From contig DATELY010000085.1 of NCBI GenBank assembly GCA_035276085.1, positions 1-19,242 of the forward strand: 19,242 bases of DNA, given 5' to 3'. Under the pieces are notes generated by a model. That model had not been told where the DNA came from. It saw only the letters and a list, made by a program, of their open reading frames with translations, and did not search any database. The translations under genes were made by a program, and so were the position numbers. This document shows, piece by piece, positions 13,605 to 19,242 of this stretch; position 1 is the stretch's first letter; the number at the start of each line of letters is the position of its first letter. This DNA is from DATELY01 sp035276085. GTDB lineage: Bacteria > Pseudomonadota > Gammaproteobacteria > Steroidobacterales > Steroidobacteraceae.

Positions 13605-14599
13605 CATACTGGGGCGGCGGGTGCCGATGCGGCACGTGGCATCTCGACCGGCACAGACGCGGCGGTCGGTTCCGACACCCTGCTCGCCGGCAGATCCATC
13701 TTCGAATTGCGATCGTCGGCCTGCTTCGTCATCACGATGATGCTGATGCGGCGATTGATCGGGTTCTTCGGATCATTCTTGTCGAACAGCGCCACCGAGC
13801 CCATGCCCACGACGCGAGCGATCTTCTCTTCGGGAACGCCACCCTGCGCCAACGCGCGGCGCGCAGAGTTGGCGCGATCGGCAGACAGCTCCCAGTTCGT
13901 ATAGCCCGCCGCGCCTGAGTACGCTGTGACGTCCGTGTGGCCGACGAGCATCATGCGGTTTTCGACCGAGCTCAGATACGGCGCCAGCTCCCGCAGGATC
14001 GCGACCGTGTAGTCCTTCAACCGTGCACTACCCAGATCGAACATCGGGCGGTTCTTCGCATCCACGATCTGAATGCGCAATCCTTCCGGCATGATGTCGA
14101 GCAGCAGCTGATCCTTGAACGGCTCGAGCGCCTGGCTCTTGTTGATGGCTTCCTTGAGATCCTGCATCAGCGCGTCGAGTTGCTTGCGCTCCTTCTGTTC
14201 CCGTTCGCTTTCGCCAGCGGTCGGCGTCGCTATCGGCAAGGCAATGGGCGCCGTGCTCTCCGACGTCTTCGCTTGAACCGTCTTCGGTGCATCGAGCCCG
14301 CCCTGCATGTTGATCGGGCTCGTGCTCGCGCCGCCGGGGCCCATCTGACCTGGAGCCGGCTTCGTGCTCTTGCCGGGGTCCATGCTGGGATTGCGGAAGT
14401 ACTCGTAGATCGCCGCTCGCTGCTGATTCGACACGGATGCGACGAGCCACATCACCATGAAGAACGCCATCATGGCCGTGACGAAGTCGGCGTACGCCAC
14501 CTTCCACGCGCCACCATGATGACCGGCACCGCCCGGCCTGCGTCGCTTGACGACGATGATGGGGCGTTTCTCGTCCGAGCTCGATTGCACTGCTGCCAT
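13604..14599 (-). CDS. motB: Flagellar motor stator protein MotB
   Basis: The stator subunit that anchors MotA to peptidoglycan and carries the proton-binding site; 331 aa. A basic cytosolic N-terminus leads into HGGAWKVAYADFVTAMMAFF, very close to E. coli MotB, with the proton-accepting Asp38 at the start of the single membrane helix (36-55). This looks like the proton-driven rather than the sodium-driven type. A Pro/Gly/Thr-rich linker precedes the OmpA-like peptidoglycan-binding domain (about 185-292), including MMLVGHTDVT (216-225), NWELSADRANSARRAL (235-250) and NPINRRISIIV. The tail is Ala/Pro-rich. I chose ATG 14599 because MAAVQSSSDEKRP fits the family and lies 10 bp after the motA stop; an upstream start would overlap motA. 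Cotranscribed with motA. Confidence 0.95.
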   Translation of the reverse strand: MAAVQSSSDEKRPIIVVKRRRPGGAGHHGGAWKVAYADFVTAMMAFFMVMWLVASVSNQQRAAIYEYFRNPSMDPGKSTKPAPGQMGPGGASTSPINMQGGLDAPKTVQAKTSESTAPIALPIATPTAGESEREQKERKQLDALMQDLKEAINKSQALEPFKDQLLLDIMPEGLRIQIVDAKNRPMFDLGSARLKDYTVAILRELAPYLSSVENRMMLVGHTDVTAYSGAAGYTNWELSADRANSARRALAQGGVPEEKIARVVGMGSVALFDKNDPKNPINRRISIIVMTKQADDRNSKMDLPASRVSEPTAASVPVEMPRAASAPAAPV

Positions 14600-14609
14600 A
14601 TGCGATCGC

Positions 14610-15470
14610 CTAGCTCTTCTTGCCGCGCAGCAGGGTTTCGAGGTCGGCGAACGAAGGGCGCACTTCACTGAACAACAGCTTGCGCGCGAACTCGACGGAT
14701 ACCTGCGGCGCGTAACCGCGCACGCTTGCGATCAGCGCCATCTTCACGACTTCGAATGCCTTGCCTTCTTCGTGTGCGCGGTGCTCCATCGCCGAGGCGA
14801 TCGGGCCCACGAAGCCGTACGCAACGAGAATGCCGAGGAACGTACCGACGAGCGCGGCACCCACTTTGTGACCGATCATGCCGGTGTCGGCGCCCTCGAT
14901 ACTGCCCATCGTATTCACGATACCGAGCACCGCAGCCACGATGCCGAAGCCGGGGAGCGCATCGGCAACCTTCTGCACGGCATGCGACGGTTCGTGGGCT
15001 TCCTTGTGATGCGTTTCGAGCTCGTATTCGAGCAGGCTCTCCAGCTCGTGTGGATCCATGTTGCCACCCGCGATCAGGCGCAGGCAGTCCGTGATGAACT
15101 CCATCATGTGATGGTCGGCCGCGATGGTGGGATACCTGTTGAACAGCTGGCTCTTGCTGGGATCGTCGATTTCCTTCTCGATCCCCATCACGCCTTCCTT
15201 GCGCATCTTGTTGAGGATCTCGTACATCAGCGTGAGCAACGCGATGTAGTCATCGCGCTTGTAGCGCGGGCCCTTGGGCAGCGCCAGCGCGTCCTGGAAT
15301 GCCGTTTTAACGACCTTGATCGGGCTGCCGATGAGGAAGGCGCCGAACGCGCCACCGATGATGATCAGGATCTCGCTGGGGTGCCACAGCGCGAGAACGT
15401 GTCCGCCGCTCCACATGAAACCAACGAGCGTGCACGCCAGCACGACAATAGAGCCGACGATCTGAATCAT
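14610..15470 (-). CDS. motA: Flagellar motor stator protein MotA
   Basis: The proton-channel stator subunit that drives flagellar rotation, 286 aa with four membrane helices. Charged residues that contact the rotor match E. coli numbering: Arg90 in NKMRKEG and Glu98 in GIEKE. Pro173 in ALPGFGIVAAVLGIV and Pro223 in GFVGPIASAM are the conserved channel prolines. I chose ATG 15470 (MIQIVGSIVV, the first helix, with AGGC upstream); an in-frame ATG at 15527 would lie inside the sigma-28 promoter and add 19 residues unlike MotA. motB follows after 10 bp. No other flagellar gene is in the window, so the stator pair is detached from the main flagellar cluster. Confidence 0.96.
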   Translation of the reverse strand: MIQIVGSIVVLACTLVGFMWSGGHVLALWHPSEILIIIGGAFGAFLIGSPIKVVKTAFQDALALPKGPRYKRDDYIALLTLMYEILNKMRKEGVMGIEKEIDDPSKSQLFNRYPTIAADHHMMEFITDCLRLIAGGNMDPHELESLLEYELETHHKEAHEPSHAVQKVADALPGFGIVAAVLGIVNTMGSIEGADTGMIGHKVGAALVGTFLGILVAYGFVGPIASAMEHRAHEEGKAFEVVKMALIASVRGYAPQVSVEFARKLLFSEVRPSFADLETLLRGKKS

Positions 15471-15512
15471 GATGCTTGCCTGAATCCATTTCTCGAGCCG
15501 GGTGCCCTCCGT

Positions 15513-15539
15513 GTATCGGCAATGCAAGAGTGGGCTTGA
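15513..15539 (-). promoter_or_regulatory. Sigma-28 (FliA) class 3 flagellar promoter of motAB
   Basis: On the minus strand, TCAAGCCC (15539-15532), 11 bp, then GCCGATAC (15520-15513). The enterobacterial FliA consensus is TAAAGTTT-N11-GCCGATAA, so the -10 matches 7 of 8 and the spacing is exact; TCAAG is a -35 form also common for FliA in other gammaproteobacteria. The start of transcription would fall near 15506, about 36 nt before the motA ATG. Confidence 0.85.
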
Positions 15540-15625
15540 GGCGCAGGCAGCGCCTAACCGGGCGCTCCGATGTGAGGTACGCCCCTCGCGTCGAACTCAG
15601 GGGAAATGACGCTGCAACAAGGGGA

Positions 15626-16435
15626 TCAACCCGCCGCCGCACCAAAACGGAAGCTCGAGGCCACGACGCCGCCGAACAGTTTTTCTTCGTGATAGACGCA
15701 AGTCGCTGATTCCAGCTCGGCTGCGCCTGCGGCGACCATGAGCGGCACGAGATGGTCCTCGCGCGGATGCGCCGCGCGGGCGGCAGGCGCCTCACTCCAG
15801 TGCAGCAAACGTTCGCTGCGTTCAGGGCCGGACTGATGCACAAGTGCATCTTGTAACCAATCATCGAAAGCCTTAGACGCGTCATGGGCGCTCGGGCCCA
15901 TCGCTCGCAGATTGTGATAACTCAACCCGCTGCCGAGGATCAGGACACCTTCTTCGCGCAACGGTGCCAATGCACGCCCGGCTGCGAGGTGGGTAGCGGG
16001 GTCGTAGCCGCTCTGCAATGACAGCTGCAACACGGGCACGTCGGCTTCCGGGTACATGATGACCAAGGGCGTGAAGGTCCCATGGTCGAAGCCTTGTTCA
16101 GAATCGAGCGTCGCCGGCAAGCCCGCGCTTCGCAACAACGCCTGCACTCGATTTGCAACCGCCGGTGCGCCGGGTGCGGGATACCGCACGCGATAGGTGT
16201 GTTCGGGAAAGCCGTAGTAGTCGTACACCATGGGCGGCGATGGATGCGCCATCACAGCGAAGTCGGGCGCTTCCCAGTGCCCCGAAATGCTCAGCACGGC
16301 AGCGGGGGTCGTTCCGAGCTGACGCGGGATGTCCACGAGCGACGCTTCGAGGTGTCGCAGCGTGGCGCGACGGTCTTCCATGTAGGGCCAGGGCCCGCCG
16401 CCATGGGAGATGAAGTAGGTCGGCAGTTTGGCCAT
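15626..16435 (-). CDS. DODA-type class III extradiol ring-cleavage dioxygenase (LigB/YgiD family)
   Basis: A cytosolic non-heme metal enzyme that by family opens catechol-type rings; the 4,5-DOPA dioxygenase group includes E. coli YgiD. It is 269 aa, the normal length. Putative metal ligands are His11 in ISHGGGP, His53 in ISGHWE and His228 in REDHLVPL, with His118 in FDHGTFTPL as the likely catalytic acid/base. Other family stretches are YDYYGFPEHTYRVRYPAPG (71-89) and ILGSGLSYHNLRAM (166-179). ATG 16435 starts at the first beta strand (MAKLPTYFISHGGG). It begins 11 bp after the stop of the upstream oxidoreductase gene, so the two are very likely cotranscribed. Substrate is unknown; aromatic degradation or a detoxification role are both possible. 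Confidence 0.92.
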   Translation of the reverse strand: MAKLPTYFISHGGGPWPYMEDRRATLRHLEASLVDIPRQLGTTPAAVLSISGHWEAPDFAVMAHPSPPMVYDYYGFPEHTYRVRYPAPGAPAVANRVQALLRSAGLPATLDSEQGFDHGTFTPLVIMYPEADVPVLQLSLQSGYDPATHLAAGRALAPLREEGVLILGSGLSYHNLRAMGPSAHDASKAFDDWLQDALVHQSGPERSERLLHWSEAPAARAAHPREDHLVPLMVAAGAAELESATCVYHEEKLFGGVVASSFRFGAAAG

Positions 16436-16446
16436 GACGGCAGCGC

Positions 16447-17040
16447 TCAGACGCGAATTGAAAAGTGACGCGCGAAGTCGATGACCTGTTGCGCGAGGAG
16501 AGCGAGCTGTCCGTGCACCTTGGCGTCGATCAGCTTGCGGTCTTCATCGAACAATCTTTCGGCCGTATTCACCGTGACGCCCAGCGGGGTCGGCCAGCCG
16601 CGCAGGGCGTGCACGATGGTGCGTACCGACGTCAGTGTCGTGCCGCAGCCCTGCCAGCCGAAGCCGGTGACGATGCAACCCACCGCACGTCCATTCAGGT
16701 AAGGCCGCGAATCGCCGCGCAGATCCTCGAGCAGATCGACAGCGTTCTTCACCAGTCCCGACATGCCGGCGTGGTACGCCGGCGTCGCAAGGAGCAATCC
16801 ATCCGCGCGTCGCACGCTGTCCAGGAAGGCCTGCTGTTCGGGTGTGCGTTGTTGCTCTTCAGGTGCATACATCGGCAGACGCACGAGATCCGGTCCGCAG
16901 AAGAGCTCTGTCGTTGCTCCTGCCCGTTTGGCTTCCGCGAGAGCGACCTCGAGGATACGCTGCGTGCCTGAGGCGGCGTTGGTGGTGCCGCCGATGCCGA
17001 CTATGTGGGGGGTCGAGGGGCGATGGCCTGCGTTGTTCAC
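16447..17040 (-). CDS. Flavodoxin-like NAD(P)H-dependent oxidoreductase (NADPH-dependent FMN reductase family)
   Basis: A 197-aa flavoprotein of the flavodoxin fold, reducing FMN or another acceptor with NAD(P)H. The first strand and phosphate loop read HIVGIGGTTNAASGTQRIL (12-30). The flavin-binding segment TPAYHAGMSGLVKNAVDLLE (86-105) is typical of the FMN_red/SsuE-like group. The start is a GTG at 17040, decided by an AGGAGG with its last base 4 nt upstream (complement of 17041-17050); the reading frame stays open far upstream, but the sequence there is Arg/Thr/Ser-rich and unlike the family. It is first in a two-gene operon with the dioxygenase and may supply reducing power or act on the same aromatic compound; that link is inference. 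Confidence 0.88.
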   Translation of the reverse strand: MNNAGHRPSTPHIVGIGGTTNAASGTQRILEVALAEAKRAGATTELFCGPDLVRLPMYAPEEQQRTPEQQAFLDSVRRADGLLLATPAYHAGMSGLVKNAVDLLEDLRGDSRPYLNGRAVGCIVTGFGWQGCGTTLTSVRTIVHALRGWPTPLGVTVNTAERLFDEDRKLIDAKVHGQLALLAQQVIDFARHFSIRV

Positions 17041-17077
17041 GGAACCTCCTGGTTGGGTGAGCAACCTTAGCTTAAGA

Positions 17078-17112
17078 CCGGGCGCGGTGCAGCCCGCAAC
17101 GGGAGCGCCCGG
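17078..17112. other. Nested stem-loop in the oxidoreductase / phosphoethanolamine transferase spacer
   Basis: CCGGGCGC (17078-17085) pairs perfectly with GCGCCCGG (17105-17112). Inside the 19-nt loop, CCCG (17093-17096) pairs with CGGG (17100-17103). It lies in the divergent spacer 38 bp before the oxidoreductase GTG. A perfect TTGACA stands at 17132-17137 on the plus strand, but no -10 follows at a suitable distance. Confidence 0.4.
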
Positions 17113-17233
17113 AAGGCTGTTGCGCACCAAATTGACATCCAATGCGATAGTTTCCGGGCGTCGGGAGCGTCTAACACAAACGCATGCGAACTTTGTATTG
17201 CAACACTTTGCCAGTCCGAGTGGCTCCGCCGCG

Positions 17234-18961
17234 ATGAGCACGGCCAGTTCCCTTGCCGTGCGGGGTCGCGGCTGGCTGCATCGACGCCCGGCCCTGCGGT
17301 CAGACCTTGCCCTGATCGTCGGTGCACCACTCGTGTGGACGGTCTTGTACAGCGGGCGCTTCTGGCAGCAAGTGAGCGCGGCCATGTGGCAGCACTCGCT
17401 TTCGAGCGCGGTGTTCCTCGCGTCCCTGTTCGTGCTGGCGCTGTTTGCGCAATCGCTGCTGCTGATCTGGGTGCCGCGCCGGCTGTTGCGCCCCGTGGTC
17501 TGCGTGCTCTTTCTGCTCGCCGCGCCGGTGCAGTACTTCATCCATGAGTTCGGCACGCTCATGGATGCCGACATGATGCGCAATGTCTTCGCGACCGACC
17601 GGGTCGAAGCCGCGGGCCTGTTCAACGGCAGATTGTTGCTCGAGTGGTTCGTGCTTGGTGTGCTGCCGTGTGTGTTCGTCATCGGCACGCGCTGGCAGGA
17701 CGAAAGCCGCCATCGGCGTTGGCAGGAACGCGCCGCGTTCTTTGCATTCGCATTCGTATTGTCGGCGCTCGGCGTGCTGTGCTCGTCGGCGAGCTACGCA
17801 TCCTTCTTGCGCGAGTACAAGCCCCTGCGCTACTTGCTCAATCCTGCGGCGCCGGTTTACAGCGCGATTCATTTTGCGCTGGGCGCGACTCACGAGGCGC
17901 AGCCGCACACGCTGCAAACCATTGGCGAGCCGCTGCATCGGGTTGCCTATACGAGTTCGACGACGAAGCCCAAAGTACTGTTCCTGGTCATCGGCGAAAC
18001 GGCCCGCCGCGCAAACTTTCAACTGCAAGGCTACTCGCGTCCGACCAATCCCGAGCTGGCGCAGGTGCAGGGCCTCGTCTACTTCAACAACGTCACCTCC
18101 TGCGGGACCGCGACGGCCGTGTCTCTGCCATGCATCTTCTCGCACCTGGGCCGTCGCGATTTCGACGTGCGCGATGCGACGCGAACGACCAATCTGCTGG
18201 ACATGCTCACCGCCACCGGCGTGCAGGTGGAATGGCGCGACGCAAACTCCGGCTGCAAGGGCGTGTGCCAGCGTGTGCCGATGATCCAGTACTCGGGCAA
18301 CAACGCGACCGACGCGCTGTGCCGAGGGCCGTACTGTTTCGACGAAGCGATGCTGCGGGATCTACGAGCTCGCCTCCAGACCATCGATCGCGACACCGTC
18401 ATCGTCTTTCACCAGGCGGGGAGTCATGGGCCTGCCTACTTCGAGCGCTACCCACGCGGCTTCGATGTGTTCAAGCCGGCCTGCGCGTCCAATCAGCTGA
18501 ATACCTGCACACCGCAGGAAGTGACCAACGCGTACGACAATTCCATTCGCTACACCGACCACAACCTGGCACGACAGATTGCATTGCTCCAGCAGGCAGC
18601 CGATCGCGTCGACGGTGCCTTGCTGTACGTCTCCGATCATGGCGAATCGCTCGGCGAACGCGGCGTCTATCTGCATGGCATGCCCTACGCGTTTGCACCG
18701 GACGTACAGAAGCAGGTGCCGCTCGTGCTGTGGTTGTCGAACGGCTTCGCGCGTGACGACAGCGTCGATGTCGCGTGCATCGGTGCGCAGGCGCACGCTC
18801 CGATATCGCACGACAACGTCTTTCACACGGTGTTGGGCGCCATGGGTGTCAGCACGCCGCTGTACGATCCAAAGCTCGACATCATGTCGCGCTGTCGTAC
18901 GAGCGCCGGTCGAGAGATCTGGGCTGCGCACACGACGCCGGTGTCGGCGCAGACGTCCTAG
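17234..18961 (+). CDS. Lipid A phosphoethanolamine transferase, EptA/MCR-like
   Basis: Inner-membrane enzyme that by family moves phosphoethanolamine from phosphatidylethanolamine to lipid A, lowering negative charge and giving polymyxin tolerance; 575 aa. Four or five membrane helices (about 25-41, 58-80, 87-103, 135-150, 167-185) precede a periplasmic sulfatase-like domain (about 245-555). Aligned by eye with MCR-1, Glu255 in VIGETARRANF matches E246, Thr294 in SCGTATAVSLPC matches the nucleophile T285, His398 in GSHGP matches H395, and Asp468-His469 in SDHGESLGERG match D465-H466. Cysteine pairs C290/C300, C341/C345, C363/C368 and C417/C425 suit the family's disulfides. I chose ATG 17234, just before the first helix, though no strong ribosome binding site is seen. 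No PmrAB-type regulators are adjacent. Confidence 0.9.
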   Translation: MSTASSLAVRGRGWLHRRPALRSDLALIVGAPLVWTVLYSGRFWQQVSAAMWQHSLSSAVFLASLFVLALFAQSLLLIWVPRRLLRPVVCVLFLLAAPVQYFIHEFGTLMDADMMRNVFATDRVEAAGLFNGRLLLEWFVLGVLPCVFVIGTRWQDESRHRRWQERAAFFAFAFVLSALGVLCSSASYASFLREYKPLRYLLNPAAPVYSAIHFALGATHEAQPHTLQTIGEPLHRVAYTSSTTKPKVLFLVIGETARRANFQLQGYSRPTNPELAQVQGLVYFNNVTSCGTATAVSLPCIFSHLGRRDFDVRDATRTTNLLDMLTATGVQVEWRDANSGCKGVCQRVPMIQYSGNNATDALCRGPYCFDEAMLRDLRARLQTIDRDTVIVFHQAGSHGPAYFERYPRGFDVFKPACASNQLNTCTPQEVTNAYDNSIRYTDHNLARQIALLQQAADRVDGALLYVSDHGESLGERGVYLHGMPYAFAPDVQKQVPLVLWLSNGFARDDSVDVACIGAQAHAPISHDNVFHTVLGAMGVSTPLYDPKLDIMSRCRTSAGREIWAAHTTPVSAQTS

Positions 18962-19242
18962 AACTTCTCCAACGTTTCCACCAGCAACTGCACCTTGTCG
19001 ATGGATGAATCGCCGTCGAGCGGCACGGCCAGATCCACGTGGATGACATTCCCCAGTCCTGAGCGACTGTTGCCGATGCGCAGGCCCACGCCGACGTCCT
19101 TCAGCAATCCCTGACTGGGCGTGCCGAGCGGCGATCGTCCCCAGGTGCGCCCCATATCGAAGAAGGCAGCACCGCCGATGCGGAACAAACGCCACGGATA
19201 CCAATCGGTGAAGTAACGCTGTTCGATCGTGAATAGCGCCCG
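18958..19242 (-). CDS. C-terminal end of an Omp85/BamA-TamA-type outer-membrane beta-barrel protein, truncated by the window
   Basis: The minus-strand frame is open to the right edge and ends at TAG 18960-18958, giving the last 94 codons. Alternating hydrophobic strands and phrases such as TIEQRYFTDWYPWRLFRIGG, GAAFFDMGRTWG and KDVGVGLRIGNSRSGLGNVI resemble the last strands of surface-antigen (D15/Omp85) barrels. The last residue is Phe in KVQLLVETLEKF, the usual C-terminal signal for outer-membrane assembly by the BAM complex. The TTG at 19188 is only an internal Leu codon. BamA itself, TamA, or a patatin/ShlB-type relative cannot be separated from this fragment. Its stop overlaps the stop of the phosphoethanolamine transferase gene. 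Confidence 0.72.
   Translation of the reverse strand, partial: RALFTIEQRYFTDWYPWRLFRIGGAAFFDMGRTWGRSPLGTPSQGLLKDVGVGLRIGNSRSGLGNVIHVDLAVPLDGDSSIDKVQLLVETLEKF

Noticed and set aside
13937..15539. Plus-strand frames of 244 and 330 aa over motB and motA
   Set aside because: They are antisense to two clearly identified stator genes; composition is His/Arg-rich and they lack start signals.
17132..17151. TTGACA followed by GATAGT as a promoter for the phosphoethanolamine transferase
   Set aside because: The hexamers are only 8 bp apart, not the 16-18 bp a sigma-70 promoter needs.

Overview
The window is about 19 kb of GC-rich, gene-dense chromosome, probably from a gammaproteobacterium. Pointers are a class 3 flagellar motAB pair behind a sigma-28 promoter, KefB/C-type potassium efflux, an EptA-type phosphoethanolamine transferase, an Omp85-type outer-membrane protein and an AgmX/PglI-type C-terminal domain. 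The mix recalls Steroidobacterales, Nevskiales or Xanthomonadales, but that placement is a guess. I see no phage, transposase, integrase, CRISPR array, tRNA or rRNA. The content is mostly housekeeping and signalling, with short intergenic repeats.

Layout: (1) 2-942: the end of an AgmX/PglI-type gene, a large hairpin, and a small unknown gene. (2) 994-6605: a KefB/C antiporter (-) divergent from a PEP carboxylase (+), which converges on folD (-) with only 3 bp between the stops. (3) 6866-9389: an aldehyde dehydrogenase (+) convergent with a REC-GGDEF response regulator (-), with a 7-mer iterated hairpin between them. (4) 9657-12303: a membrane Ser/Thr kinase with a C-terminal Calx-beta domain (+), divergent from the response regulator and convergent with a small multi-spanning membrane protein (-). 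A REP-like repeat at that junction supplies the membrane protein's stop codon. (5) 12498-13453: a MAPEG-family membrane protein and a small exported protein (+). (6) 13604-15470: motB and motA (-), transcribed motA to motB. (7) 15626-17040: a flavodoxin-like NAD(P)H oxidoreductase and a DODA-type extradiol dioxygenase in one operon (-). (8) 17234-18961: an EptA/MCR-like phosphoethanolamine transferase (+) whose stop overlaps that of a truncated outer-membrane beta-barrel gene (-) running off the window.

The most interesting points are three. The PEP carboxylase lacks several normally invariant active-site residues, including a metal-binding Asp. A family of gene-end hairpins has arms built from 7-8 base tandem units, with unequal copy number between the two arms in the clearest case. 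The kinase/Calx-beta fusion has a permuted DFG region and is paired head-to-head with a c-di-GMP response regulator. There is no convincing new multi-gene system here.
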